A stretch of 38,060 nt of DNA, taken from IMG/VR virus record IMGVR_UViG_3300006810_000134, positions 1 to 38,060 of that record. One strand, given 5' to 3'. Every line of letters starts with the position of its first letter. Positions within the stretch are counted from its first letter, which is position 1. The notes beneath the pieces were generated by a model. That model saw only the letters and a list, made by a program, of their open reading frames with translations, was not told the DNA's origin and made no database searches. Below, piece by piece: positions 1 to 10,100 of this stretch. The position numbers were made by a program, and so were the translations under genes. The DNA comes from a virus.

Positions 1-3000
1 ATATTTGAACCTGCAGTTAATAAGGTATTTACTTGGTCATCAATATACTCAGCCAAGTTTGATGTAACTGCTTGATTAGAAGCATTACCTATAAATATAT
101 CTCCATCATCTAAGTTAGGTACTGCATTACTTCTACCTGCACCTTGAACAAATATTGCACCATCTGATGCGTGACTTCTTGTTACCTTTGCGATTTTTTG
201 AAGTAAAGAACTTTCTCCTGTAGGAGGAGTGTTAACTAAAGTTCCAGAAGTTGATACATAAAGAGAATCTCCAACTGAGAACGAGGAAGTGTCTAAACCT
301 ACAAATTTACCAAAAGTTAATATTGATACTGCTGAATTATTAGTAGCTGAAGCAGTTGTTATACCAATTGCTGGCATTGTTCCAGAACCATCTGCATCTG
401 CTTGTGCTACTGTAAATTCTGTTCCAGAACCAGATTGTCCAGATATATACACTGGTACACCTGCACCAATTGTAGAACCTGTTTCATTCTTACTAGATAG
501 TATTATTGCACCATCAATATCTCCTGTTACATCACCAGTAACATTACCAGTGACATTACCAGTGACATCTCCAGTCAAGGCTCCTTCAAAAGTGCCTGCT
601 ACAAATGTCTCACTACCAACAGTCCATTTATCATCTGTCTCGTTCCAAATTAAAGTTTTATTTGTAGAAGTACCACGCTCTATTTCTATACCACCATTTT
701 GTGATGGTGTTCCTGTTTCGTTACTGTTGAGAAGTATTACATTATCAGCAAGATTTATAGTTTCAGTATTAACTGTTGTTGTTGTACCAGAAACTGTCAG
801 GTCTCCAGATACAGTAAGGTCATTAAATGTAACATCGCTTGTTGTAGCAACAGCCTGACCAATGCTTATTTGACCAGAAGATAAAGTTACTCCTGTACCT
901 GCTGAGAAATGAGCTCTAGTTTCTGAAGCACTTGGTCCTGTATAGGTAATTACACCTGTTCCTGAATCGTATGATAAAGAACCATCACCACCACTATCTG
1001 TAACAGATATAGCACTTCTAGCCCTTGCATTTGTAAAGTAAAGGTTAGAACTACCTTCTGATAAATCATCTGTATCACTGTTTACTAAAGATACACCTTG
1101 AACAGAAACAACTGCATCTCCACCCATACCTGAGTGAGCTGAACAATAATAATAAAGTGTATCTGCTGTTGCTGCGTCTACAACTATTTGTGTGTAAGCA
1201 CCTGATTGACCAGGAGTACCATTGTAAGTAACTCCTGTAGTGTATTCAGAGCCACTAGCGTGTGTTCCATTTGCTGTAGTAGAAAATTTAAATGGATGTC
1301 CATTATTAGAACTATCACTTGTATCAAATCTATATGTCACACCAGGTACTAATTGTATGCTTGCAGTAGTTTCTCCGTCTAAATGATATTTATTACCACT
1401 AACATCAGCTACTGTTACTTCAAATTCTATAATTGCAGTGTTGTCTTCAAAATTTATTGTTTTGTTAGTTAAAGTATCTGTAGAAGTTTCTGTAACAACT
1501 GTGCTATCTATAGATATTGCACCTGAAGAAAAGTCAATACCTGTTCCACCACTTAAGTAACTTTCTACTCTTGCATCTGTGTAATATAAGTTTGTAGAAC
1601 CTTCATTTACATCATCAGTATCTTTTGTAGCTAAATCAGTATCAAACCTAGCTGATGTGTAATAAAGGTTTGTGCTTCCTTCAGTTAAATCATCAGTATC
1701 TTTTGTAGCTAGTCTTGTATCAAATCTTGTATCTGTGTAATAGAGATTTGTACTTTCAGTAATGTCTGCTGTATCAAGAGATAATGTTCCACCTAAGCTA
1801 ACTGAATTACCAGCAATAGTCATAGAACTATTTGTTAATGATGAATTAGGTATCGATGCAAGTGCTATGACACCTGTTGTATTATCGTAAGTTACACCTG
1901 TATTTGTAGTTGCTGATATACCAGTTAAGGTAATAAAGTTTGTGTTTGTATTATCATAATTAGCTAAATCATCATCTACTGTATAGCTAATAGAATTAGA
2001 ACCATCATCATAAGATACAGTAATTCTTGTTTGAGTTCCAGCAGTAAATGCATCATTAATTGCATCTTGTGCGTATTCATCAATATCAGATTTAACTTCT
2101 GAAATATCAAAACTAAAATCAAAATTACCAGATGTATTAGCAATTGTTACACCTGTACCACCAGTAAAAGTAACTGTTCCACCAAGAGCAGTGCTTGTTG
2201 ATGTTGTACCATCTGTAAAAGATATTGAACTGTTTGCTAATTGTGCATTAGGTATTGATGAGGTTCCAAATTCTCCAGTTGAACTGTTGTAAGATAGACC
2301 AGAGCCTGAAGCAACTGAAAGTGAATTTCTAGCTCTTGTATCTGTGTAATAAAGATTTGTCGTACCTTCAGATAAGTCATCTGTGTCAGCAGCGGCTAAT
2401 TTAGTATCAAAATCTGTATTTGCTCTTGTAGAGGTATAATAAAGATTAGTTGAGCCTTCAGCTATGTCGTCAGTATTGTGATTACTTACATCAGATACAG
2501 TGCCTGTTACATTTCCTGTTAAATTACCAATAAATGTTGATGCAACGAAGTCGTATGAACCTACTGTCCATCTATCATTACTTTCATCCCAAAGAAGAGT
2601 AACATTTGTATCGTCACCTCTCTCAATTTCAATACCACCATCTTCTGTAGCAGAACCAGTAGCATTGGAATTAAGAGTTATTGTATTGTCAGCTAAGTTG
2701 ATTGTTTCTGTATTAACAGTAGTAGTAGTTCCTGATACAGTTAAGTCACCAGAAACAATTAAGTCATTAAAGGTTACATCACTTGATGTAGATACTTCCT
2801 GTCCTATGCTTATTTCACCAGATGATACTGTAACTCCAGTTCCACCACTGAGGTAGCTATCAATTTTTGTGTCAACTCTTGCATTTGTAAAATATAAATT
2901 TGTAGAACCTTCGGATAGGTTGTCTGTGTTCTTTGTAGCTAGACGAGTATCAAAATCTGTATTCGCTCTAGTAGTTGTGTAGTAAAGATTTGTGCTACCT

Positions 3001-3911
3001 TCTGTTAGGTCATCAGTATCCTTAGTTCCAAATTGTGTATCAAACCTAGCATTTGTGTAATAAAGATTCGTTGAACCCTCGCCAATGTCATCAGTATCTA
3101 AAGTTAAACTACCACCTAAAGAAAGTGAATTAGTATTAATAGTTACACTGTCATTAGTAAGCATTGCATTCGTTATGCCACTAGCTTTTACTTGTAATGT
3201 GTCTGAACTTATTTCAATTGAGCTGTCATCTACATTTACAGATATTGTAGGTGTTTGTTGTTCTCCTGATGATATATCAATAGCTAAACCAGAACCAGCA
3301 GTAATACTTTCGACATAATCACCTTCTGTATCTGTTCCTAAATTTAAAGGTTCATTTACCCAAGCACTACCATCATATCTAATTATGTCACCAGTAGACA
3401 ATGATGATATTGTTACATCAGTTAATTCTGATAACTCATTAGCTGTTTCTACTTGTGCTGTAACATAGTCAATAACAGAAGCTGTTGTTGGTAAAGATGT
3501 ATCATTATCATTGGAAGTAAATGTTTCAGTAGATGTAACTATTGTTGATACATTGACACTGTCTAAAGCAAGAATTGATAAGTTAACACCATTAAATGTA
3601 GGATTATCACTAGAACCTAAACCAAGAGAAGCTCTTGCTGTTGCACCACTTTCTACAGTCCACGCTGAACCATTAGAAACAATAAAAGCACCATCTGTAT
3701 GAGATAGTCCTGCTATTGTTGCTAAATCGGAATCATATCCTTGAACATCAACACCTATTGCAATTCCTAGTGCAGTTCTTGCTCCAGAAGCACTTACAGC
3801 ACCAGTACCACCATCATCTATTCCTATAAATTCAGCAGCTTGAAATTCAGCAAAGCCAATGGCGTTATTACTACCATCATAATTAACTCTTACTGGTGTT
3901 TTTTCTGCCAT
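1..3911 (-). CDS. Giant tail fibre / virion structural protein, C-terminus beyond left edge
   Basis: The frame is open on the minus strand from an ATG at 3909-3911 to the left edge with no stop, so at least 1303 residues are present and the gene is partial. The start overlaps the upstream stop as TAATG. The sequence is rich in Thr, Ser, Asp, Gly and Asn and low in Cys, as expected of a beta-structured fibre. Three modules are visible: short repeats around the core EGSTNLYYT (about nine copies), two copies of a ~100-residue module containing SGDLTVSGTTTTVNTETINL, and one cupredoxin-like segment near residues 818-935. Similar modules are frequent in virion structural proteins of marine phages. 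The likely role is a distal tail or receptor-binding fibre. No enzyme domain was recognised apart from the possible copper site. The long plus-strand ORFs here (289-858, 2500-2856 and others) are antisense shadows of the repeats. Confidence 0.85.
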   Translation of the reverse strand, partial: MAEKTPVRVNYDGSNNAIGFAEFQAAEFIGIDDGGTGAVSASGARTALGIAIGVDVQGYDSDLATIAGLSHTDGAFIVSNGSAWTVESGATARASLGLGSSDNPTFNGVNLSILALDSVNVSTIVTSTETFTSNDNDTSLPTTASVIDYVTAQVETANELSELTDVTISSLSTGDIIRYDGSAWVNEPLNLGTDTEGDYVESITAGSGLAIDISSGEQQTPTISVNVDDSSIEISSDTLQVKASGITNAMLTNDSVTINTNSLSLGGSLTLDTDDIGEGSTNLYYTNARFDTQFGTKDTDDLTEGSTNLYYTTTRANTDFDTRLATKNTDNLSEGSTNLYFTNARVDTKIDSYLSGGTGVTVSSGEISIGQEVSTSSDVTFNDLIVSGDLTVSGTTTTVNTETINLADNTITLNSNATGSATEDGGIEIERGDDTNVTLLWDESNDRWTVGSYDFVASTFIGNLTGNVTGTVSDVSNHNTDDIAEGSTNLYYTSTRANTDFDTKLAAADTDDLSEGTTNLYYTDTRARNSLSVASGSGLSYNSSTGEFGTSSIPNAQLANSSISFTDGTTSTSTALGGTVTFTGGTGVTIANTSGNFDFSFDISEVKSDIDEYAQDAINDAFTAGTQTRITVSYDDGSNSISYTVDDDLANYDNTNTNFITLTGISATTNTGVTYDNTTGVIALASIPNSSLTNSSMTIAGNSVSLGGTLSLDTADITESTNLYYTDTRFDTRLATKDTDDLTEGSTNLYYTSARFDTDLATKDTDDVNEGSTNLYYTDARVESYLSGGTGIDFSSGAISIDSTVVTETSTDTLTNKTINFEDNTAIIEFEVTVADVSGNKYHLDGETTASIQLVPGVTYRFDTSDSSNNGHPFKFSTTANGTHASGSEYTTGVTYNGTPGQSGAYTQIVVDAATADTLYYYCSAHSGMGGDAVVSVQGVSLVNSDTDDLSEGSSNLYFTNARARSAISVTDSGGDGSLSYDSGTGVITYTGPSASETRAHFSAGTGVTLSSGQISIGQAVATTSDVTFNDLTVSGDLTVSGTTTTVNTETINLADNVILLNSNETGTPSQNGGIEIERGTSTNKTLIWNETDDKWTVGSETFVAGTFEGALTGDVTGNVTGNVTGDVTGDIDGAIILSSKNETGSTIGAGVPVYISGQSGSGTEFTVAQADADGSGTMPAIGITTASATNNSAVSILTFGKFVGLDTSSFSVGDSLYVSTSGTLVNTPPTGESSLLQKIAKVTRSHASDGAIFVQGAGRSNAVPNLDDGDIFIGNASNQAVTSNLAEYIDDQVNTLLTAGSN
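585..888 (-). repeat. Fibre module, copy 2 (C-terminal copy)
   Basis: About 100 residues starting at SSGQISIGQ and running through SGDLTVSGTTTTVNTETINL to a WTVGS/F-x-G end. This pairs with the copy at 2528-2830. The proteins match over most of their length, with an identical core of more than 15 residues, while the DNA has diverged. Confidence 0.85.
1098..1460 (-). other. Cupredoxin-like domain inside the fibre
   Basis: A segment of about 120 residues stands out from the surrounding fibre repeats. It contains a GHPFKF motif (His872, codon 1296-1298) and, about 50 residues later, YYYCSAHSGMGG with Cys923 (1143-1145), His926 (1134-1136) and Met929 (1125-1127). An upstream His followed by C-x2-H-x2-M is the ligand order and spacing of type-1 copper proteins such as amicyanin, and is close to plastocyanin (C-x2-H-x4-M). 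Cys is otherwise very rare in this protein. Copper binding is inferred from the motif only. The fold could also be used structurally without metal. Confidence 0.55.
2528..2830 (-). repeat. Fibre module, copy 1 (N-terminal copy)
   Basis: This is the first copy of the ~100-residue module shared with 585-888, with the same order of motifs (ISIGQ, SGDLTVSG, NTETINLADN, GGIEIERG, DRWTVGS). It is followed by a GNLTGNVTG-like stretch, the counterpart of GALTGDVTGNVTG after the other copy. Short alternating G-x-V-T-G units of this kind are usual in fibre shafts. Confidence 0.85.
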
Positions 3912-5107
3912 TATTCAGCTACTTCCATATCGATAATATCATCAGTACCACTACTATCAACAAAGGTAAGTTGTAAGGTTGAGTTATCAGTTTTTGCTGG
4001 CATTAATACATCTTGTGTGGTTCCAGAAGTTGTTAATACAGGAATACTTCTAGTGCTAACACCTACAACACCACCACTACCAGAAACTGGGTCTGATGTT
4101 GCTACATTAAAAAACTTATTCCTTAAAGGCACACCAGAATTTTCTCCTAATTTGGTAACTACAGGCACCTTACCTACCATTGATAAAGTTTTAGGTACTT
4201 TACTGTTTACTTTAACAGTTTTTGTTGAAGTATCGGTTATTATACTTATCTGGTCTCTGTCTGTTTTATATCTATTGTCCATTGTTGTTTCATCATCAGA
4301 ATCAACTGTTAATGTATCACTTTCAGCACTTGCTTGAATAGTATTTTGATTAGTACTTGCTATTTGTGAAAAAGCACTTTGATTTAAATCTCCACTTGTA
4401 CTAGCAGCAATAGTTATTTGGTCTGTTGTTGAATCAGAGGTTATAGTAACATTTGAACCTGCAATAAGCTCTACTGTATCTGTTGCGCTATCTGCAACAA
4501 TATTGTTACCACCAGCAGTAATAGTTTTAAATGCATTAGATGCACCACCACCAGTTGAAGATATTGTTATAGTGTCAGTACTACCATTTGTATCAAGTGT
4601 TATACCTGTACCAGCAACAAATGTAAGGGTATCTCCTGTTTGGTCTGCTTGTATAGTATCATCACCAGATACAATAATATTTCCAAATGCTTGTTGTTGA
4701 GTAGGTAAATCAGTCCAAGATACATTTCCATATCCGTCTGTTTTTAGAACTTGATTTGCTGAACCAGTATCCCCATTCAGTTTTAATTTTGCTGATTTTA
4801 AGTCAAAATATCCATCAGTTGTAATCTCTGCACGAATAGTAGAATCTGTTGCAAATATTAATTTTTTAGATGCAACAGTACCAATAACAAAAGGACCATC
4901 TGATATAACTGTTTGACCATCTAAGTATAAATTATAACCAATTTCATCACCATTGCTATCAGTAGTAGTGTCATCAATATGAACTATTGCATTTGATAAT
5001 TGATACCCATGAGGGTCACCATTGCTGTCTAAAGAAAATATATGGTCGTTGTAGTCTGTAGAACCAGCTATTCGCTGGGAAGCATCAAAAGTTGTATCAA
5101 TCGCCAT
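3911..5107 (-). CDS. Tail fibre / minor structural protein
   Basis: A 398-residue protein starts at ATG 5105-5107 inside the 3' end of the upstream small gene (11-bp overlap) and its stop overlaps the next start as TAATG. The N-terminal third has a fibre-type motif, NGDTGSANQVLKTDGYGNVSWTD, which in many phage fibres marks the shaft. The middle carries three degenerate ~48-residue repeats, each with a DTIQA/NIVA element followed by GTGITLDT/GSNVTITS and TDTITIS/TDQITIA (about 4230-4690). The protein is rich in Thr, Ser, Asp and Gly. It probably belongs to the same fibre or tail-tip complex as its neighbours. No enzymatic domain was recognised. Confidence 0.8.
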   Translation of the reverse strand: MAIDTTFDASQRIAGSTDYNDHIFSLDSNGDPHGYQLSNAIVHIDDTTTDSNGDEIGYNLYLDGQTVISDGPFVIGTVASKKLIFATDSTIRAEITTDGYFDLKSAKLKLNGDTGSANQVLKTDGYGNVSWTDLPTQQQAFGNIIVSGDDTIQADQTGDTLTFVAGTGITLDTNGSTDTITISSTGGGASNAFKTITAGGNNIVADSATDTVELIAGSNVTITSDSTTDQITIAASTSGDLNQSAFSQIASTNQNTIQASAESDTLTVDSDDETTMDNRYKTDRDQISIITDTSTKTVKVNSKVPKTLSMVGKVPVVTKLGENSGVPLRNKFFNVATSDPVSGSGGVVGVSTRSIPVLTTSGTTQDVLMPAKTDNSTLQLTFVDSSGTDDIIDMEVAE

Positions 5108-5366
5108 TTAGCACATCATCCTGTATAACAGGTAGTTCACTACCTAATGTGCCTCCATATTGCTTATATAAGTAACGCAATCTTTCTATTTCTGCCTTTA
5201 AAGCTGTAACTGTTTCATACCAATTATCATATTCTGAGTGACCTTTTTCTAATTTATCTACGCAAAGCTCAAAATGTAATTGTTCTGCTTCTGCCATTCT
5301 TGCTAACAAGTATGTTTTTTTAGCTTCGTGGTCCATGAATTGATAGTTTATATCATAATCAGCCAT
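5097..5366 (-). CDS. Small helical protein between fibre genes
   Basis: An 89-residue protein of unknown function, predicted to be largely alpha-helical from its Glu-, Leu- and Lys-rich heptad-like stretch (residues about 12-70). It starts one base inside the stop of the S74 fibre gene and ends with TGA inside the start of the next fibre gene, so it is embedded in the fibre operon. Small helical proteins in this setting can be fibre-assembly chaperones or connectors, but that is inference. The close packing and overlaps with both neighbours support a real gene. Confidence 0.7.
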   Translation of the reverse strand: MADYDINYQFMDHEAKKTYLLARMAEAEQLHFELCVDKLEKGHSEYDNWYETVTALKAEIERLRYLYKQYGGTLGSELPVIQDDVLNGD

Positions 5367-7153
5367 TATCCCTCCAATGCTTCTACTCTAGCAGTTAAAT
5401 CTGAAATCTGTGTGCTTAGTTCTTGTACTGCTTTTACTAATGGTGCTAATAATTGTGAGTAATTCATATTGTAAGAATCAGCTTCGTTATCATAATCTAT
5501 AAGCTCTATATCAATATCTGGTTCTGGTGGTGTTTCAATTAGTTCTTGTGCAATAAAACCCCATAGTTTTTTATCGCCTGTTGTTTTAATTGATATTGTT
5601 TCACATGCACAATAAGTCTTGTCAATTATTACGCCTTCTTCGTTTGTTACATCTTCCCAACAATTTCCACAATTGTCATTTCCTTCTTGTACAATACAAC
5701 CACATATAGTACATTCGTTTTTATATTTAGGTATCCATTCAAATTGAACAGGTCTTAAAGTATTTAAGTAATCTAATCCATAAGGAATATCTTCTATATT
5801 TTCTTTCAATCTTTCATCAGAAGCAGTAGATACACCATTTGAAGCGTATAATCTATTAAACCTATTATCTGAAAAACCTATAAAACCATTACCATCATTA
5901 TCTGTAGGATGAAAAATATTTGAGCCAACATTTATAGTTCCACCAAATGTAGGGGTGCCATTAAAAGTTGTTGTAGTGTTCCAAGTATAATTTTGCCCAC
6001 TTTGTGATATACCATTGTAAAATCTTCCTGTAGTTCCACTACCAAGAGTAATACTACCTCTTAATCCACCTGGGAAAAGTGCTTGTACTGCAGTAGAAGA
6101 ACTAACATGTGTACCACCACCATGAGAAAATGTTATTTCATAAGGGTTTGTATTGACAGATAAAGATATTCCAGAACCAGCTTTAAATTCAACACCATAA
6201 CCAGATAAAACATTTAAATTATTACCATTTCCTTTTAATATCCATTTTTCATAATCATCTAAATTACTATGACTGTGACTACCAATATTCGATATATCTG
6301 ATTCTGTGTGACTATGAGAACTACTTGCAAAACTTGTATGGTCACTATCTGCGTGAGCACCACCAGCAGCAGACCATTCCAGACCATTGGTGGTTCTAGT
6401 TAATACTTCACCAGAAGAACCAAATCCATCGTATACTTTTAAGCTATTTACCTCTATATGTCCATCTACTTCTACATCACCATAAAAATAAACATCATTG
6501 TTTTGTGCGTTAATTCTGTATATATCTACATTTTGGTTTGATATAGTCAATTCATAAATAAATCCTAATGGGTCTGAATTATAACTTCTTCCATCGCTAA
6601 TATTACTATCAGCAATATATGCAGCATTAAATTCTATATCTTGAGTACCAGCACCATCAAATGTTAAGTTAGGGTTTGCTGATGCACCAGATAATACAAA
6701 TTTATCACCAGCACTTACAATTATTTTATTTCCAGAAGAATTAGAATTTAGATATAAGTTGTTGTTAGATTCGTATATTTGAGCAGAACCAATTTGTATA
6801 CTTTGTGTTCCATCACTAGGAACATCGCCCTCACTAGCACCAGATGCTTTAATTCTTATATCAATACTATTAAATTCTGCATCTCCATCTGCACTTATTC
6901 TCCAACCTGAAGTTCCAGATACAAAATTTCCTGCGATAGTTCCATCATTGTTTAGATATATATATTGACCACTAGAATTTTCTGAACGCATATATGTGCT
7001 TCCTAATTCCCAACCTGCAATCTCTCCAGATACAGCTGTTAAGGCACCATCTTTAGTTACAGAAAATACAGGTGTATAACTTAAGCTATCAAAATCAGTA
7101 GTACCACTAACACCAAAATAAAAATTACCATCACTATCTATATGTATTGCCAT
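5366..7153 (-). CDS. Tail fibre with C-terminal S74 intramolecular chaperone
   Basis: A 595-residue fibre. The N-terminal half has beta-rich modules that resemble the C-terminus of the upstream hub protein (SGTSGWRI...AEFN and PVFSVTKDGALTA). The C-terminus matches the peptidase S74 / intramolecular chaperone family: SDERLKENIE at about residue 445 (Ser445 and Lys450 would be the cleavage dyad), RPVQFEW at 467-473, GFIAQEL at 532-538, and a final coiled coil. In this family the domain helps trimerise the fibre and then cuts itself off. An unusual Cys-rich loop is inserted between the RPVQFEW strand and GFIAQEL (Cys481, 484, 486, 495, 498, 515, 517; DNA 5603-5713). That loop looks like a zinc ribbon. 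Its first residues follow the strand directly, so it is an insertion rather than a fusion at the end. Confidence 0.9.
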   Translation of the reverse strand: MAIHIDSDGNFYFGVSGTTDFDSLSYTPVFSVTKDGALTAVSGEIAGWELGSTYMRSENSSGQYIYLNNDGTIAGNFVSGTSGWRISADGDAEFNSIDIRIKASGASEGDVPSDGTQSIQIGSAQIYESNNNLYLNSNSSGNKIIVSAGDKFVLSGASANPNLTFDGAGTQDIEFNAAYIADSNISDGRSYNSDPLGFIYELTISNQNVDIYRINAQNNDVYFYGDVEVDGHIEVNSLKVYDGFGSSGEVLTRTTNGLEWSAAGGAHADSDHTSFASSSHSHTESDISNIGSHSHSNLDDYEKWILKGNGNNLNVLSGYGVEFKAGSGISLSVNTNPYEITFSHGGGTHVSSSTAVQALFPGGLRGSITLGSGTTGRFYNGISQSGQNYTWNTTTTFNGTPTFGGTINVGSNIFHPTDNDGNGFIGFSDNRFNRLYASNGVSTASDERLKENIEDIPYGLDYLNTLRPVQFEWIPKYKNECTICGCIVQEGNDNCGNCWEDVTNEEGVIIDKTYCACETISIKTTGDKKLWGFIAQELIETPPEPDIDIELIDYDNEADSYNMNYSQLLAPLVKAVQELSTQISDLTARVEALEG

Positions 7154-7156
7154 AAA

Positions 7157-10100
7157 TTATCCTATATGTACCGAGCCTGCGTTTATGTTAAGTGTACCAG
7201 CAATTGTTGCACCACTAGCTGTTAACACACCAGAATTTGAAACAGTGAATGGTGCATCTCCATAATTTGCATGACCAAGCCACATATTTCCATTGCTATC
7301 TACATTAAATACTGCGTTACCAGAACCAATACTAATTGTACCTGCTGATAAGTCACCTCTAAATGTTCCATCATTAAACTCTACTGAACCATCTGCATTT
7401 AATTTAAAACCTGCACTACCTTGTGTGTAATTAGCTTGAATGTAAGCATTACCACCATCTATTTCCATAGAGTTTGAATTACCATCATCTGCTGATAGTT
7501 TATCGCTAGCAATTGTCCAACCACCAATATTTCCAGTTGTAGCTGTTACATTACCTCTAAATACTGCATCATTAAATTCTGCATAACCATTGGGATAACC
7601 AGTATCTTGTTTTCTAATTGTCCAACCAGATGTTCCAGCAGAATAATTATCTGATTCAATAAGATTTCCTATTTTTGCATTAGTAATAGCAGCATTAGCT
7701 ATCTTTGCAGTATCAACTGCTAGATTTCTTATTTTTGAAGTTGTAATAGCAGCATCATCAATGTTGGCTGTTAATACTAAAGAAGCACTTGCTTGTTGCT
7801 CTGGAGAAGCATCAGATTCATTACCAGCCAAATCGACAGCAGTAAATCTAAAGAACATTGTATCTGCACTGTCTAAACTTTCTCCTTTAAGTGTAGTAAC
7901 AGCAGGTATTCCTAATCTAAGCATTGAAGCATCTGCTGGTACTTTACCTATTAAAGAACTTTCTCCAACAGTAAACCCAGAAGTAGTAGAACCATAAACA
8001 TTTAAATGTGACAAATCTGATGGCAATGAAAAGTCTGTAATTGCACCAAGTGGATTACCTTGTGCATCAGTAGCAGCACCTAATCTATGGATAACCTGTA
8101 CTGCACCAACAATAGTTGCTAAGGTAGTTGCTTCATCAGGGGTAGGTGGCGTACCAGTATCTACAGCAGTTGTTATAGTTTCAAATACAAAACCACTAGC
8201 AGAACCAGTAGTAATTGCTTGTACGCCAACTTTATAGTCTGTAGCTTGTAATAAATCTTGAACAGTGAATGTAGTATTTCCCCAGTTAATAAAGTAATGC
8301 TCTGTACCACCTAGAGCAGGATTTACTGGTTGAACTGTAATTTCGTATTGTAGACCATTGGTTATTAATGTTCCATCACTATTTCTAGGAACTAACCACT
8401 CAACAAATATTATTGACCTTTGTGTACCTAAAGCATCAGTTTCAAAACCAGTAGTTAACCTAATACCTTCATTATCTGGGTCATCAGGGTCTAATACTTT
8501 ATTTGGTTTGTATAACTTATCACCTGTAGCAGCACCAGATATTTGTGAAGAAAATCTTAAGTCATCTCCAATCTGTTTTCCAATCTCACCAACTTCTAAC
8601 TGTGTATTACCACTTTCCCAAACAACATAATCATTTAAGTCATAGTATTTAACTGCATATGGACTTCTTGAAACAACTTTCCTTAAGTAAACACCAAAGG
8701 TATCTTCTATAGGGTATGTAATTCCTACAATTCTAATTTTTTCTGGATTGATATACTTACCTTGCCAAATTTGTTCGTATGGTTCTGTTCTACCATCTGC
8801 AATTGCTTTAGTTAAATCATCAACAAAACCAATTTCAGGGTCATATACGAATATATTATCTCCTACTTCAAAATCACCTTTTATGTCGTAATATTCAAGT
8901 GACAAAGAAAGAGATTTTTTAATTCTTGTAAATTCATCTAAAAATGCAGATGCTCTTTTAGGTGCTAAGTTTTTAGAAACTTCACTTTCGCTTACATAAG
9001 CAATTCTTTGTAAAGGGTCACCAAATAAATCGTAGTAAGGAACATCAGTCAAAAATCTTTCTATTAAGTCTATGTTTTCTCCATCTGAGCCAACATTTTC
9101 TATATATTCAACACCTGCAACCCAATCTTCTGCTTCAAATTGTGTTGTTAATGCATCAGGATTTAAACCTACAATAGCTGGGTCTTCACCACTACTGTCT
9201 CTTACAATTATTGCTGTAGGAATATTATCTCCATGTCCTATAAATATATTTTCTGGTAATCCTGCATCTAATAAACCATTTGTATTAATTTTATATTCTG
9301 TTTCCATTTGAGACATTACTTTTTTAATTGCTGAATAAGCACTTTCTAAATTATGATTACCAGTGTAGTTGTTGACAGTTTCATCAATATCAGGTGCAGA
9401 TGTTGATGGTGTGAAGTTAGCTGTATAGAGTGCTTCACCTTTTGTAAATTTTAAACCATCTATATAGCCTTTAAAATAATCTGCTTGTTGACTTCTTCCT
9501 ATTGATAAATTCATTGAGGCTCTCTGGTCACCACCAGTTTTAGCATCTCTAGTTGTTCTTTTTATATTTTTATCAGAGTTCCACTCACTTACTTTTGTAC
9601 CATTTTCCCATGTAGTAAATTTATTACCTTTTCTTGTAATTGCCCTATGAACCCATTGACCATTAGCTCTATCACCTAACTTAACACCCTCAGCTATATC
9701 CCATATAGTACTATCAATACCTGTAATTCCATCAATTGTGCTTTCTGCATAATTACTTGTCATCCAAACTTGTAACTCACCAGAACCATTATCAAGTCCT
9801 AATATATAAGGTGGAACAGCACCATCTCCTTGTGCAGCAATTGCAGGTCCATTAGTTGTTGCAGGTCTTACATTTAAATATGTTTGATTACCTTTATACC
9901 ATCTGTTATGTATCTGCCATACTAATGAATAGTATTTTTGATAAAAGGGGTCTTCTTCCCAGTAGTTTGCATTACCAGGGTCTGTATCGTATATAGATGC
10001 ATCTCCTGTGTAATAGAGTGGTATTTGGTCTTCCAATCCTGCTGCTAGTAAAGCTAATATTGTATTACTAACAGAACCAGTAGGAAGTGTCGATGTTATT

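Larger units (their letters stand above)
1018..3101 (-). repeat. Interspersed NLYYT fibre repeats (protein level)
   Basis: About nine copies of a 20-30-residue unit with the core DTDDLxEGSTNLYYTxxR occur in four clusters: roughly 2862-3101 (three copies), 2331-2481 (two), 1566-1780 (three, one shortened to ITESTNLYYT) and 1018-1080 (one). Copies are well conserved as protein but differ at many synonymous sites, so they are not recent DNA duplications. They separate the larger modules of the fibre. Confidence 0.85.

Noticed and set aside
289-858. Long plus-strand ORFs in the left 4 kb and elsewhere
   Set aside because: They lie antisense to the fibre gene, arise from its low-complexity Thr/Ser/Asp repeats, lack ribosome binding sites and have hydrophobic, Val/Ser/Pro-biased compositions typical of shadows.
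1018-3101. Regularly spaced short repeats that could be taken for a CRISPR array
   Set aside because: The units keep reading frame and protein motif while varying at synonymous positions, and there are no uniform repeat/spacer lengths.
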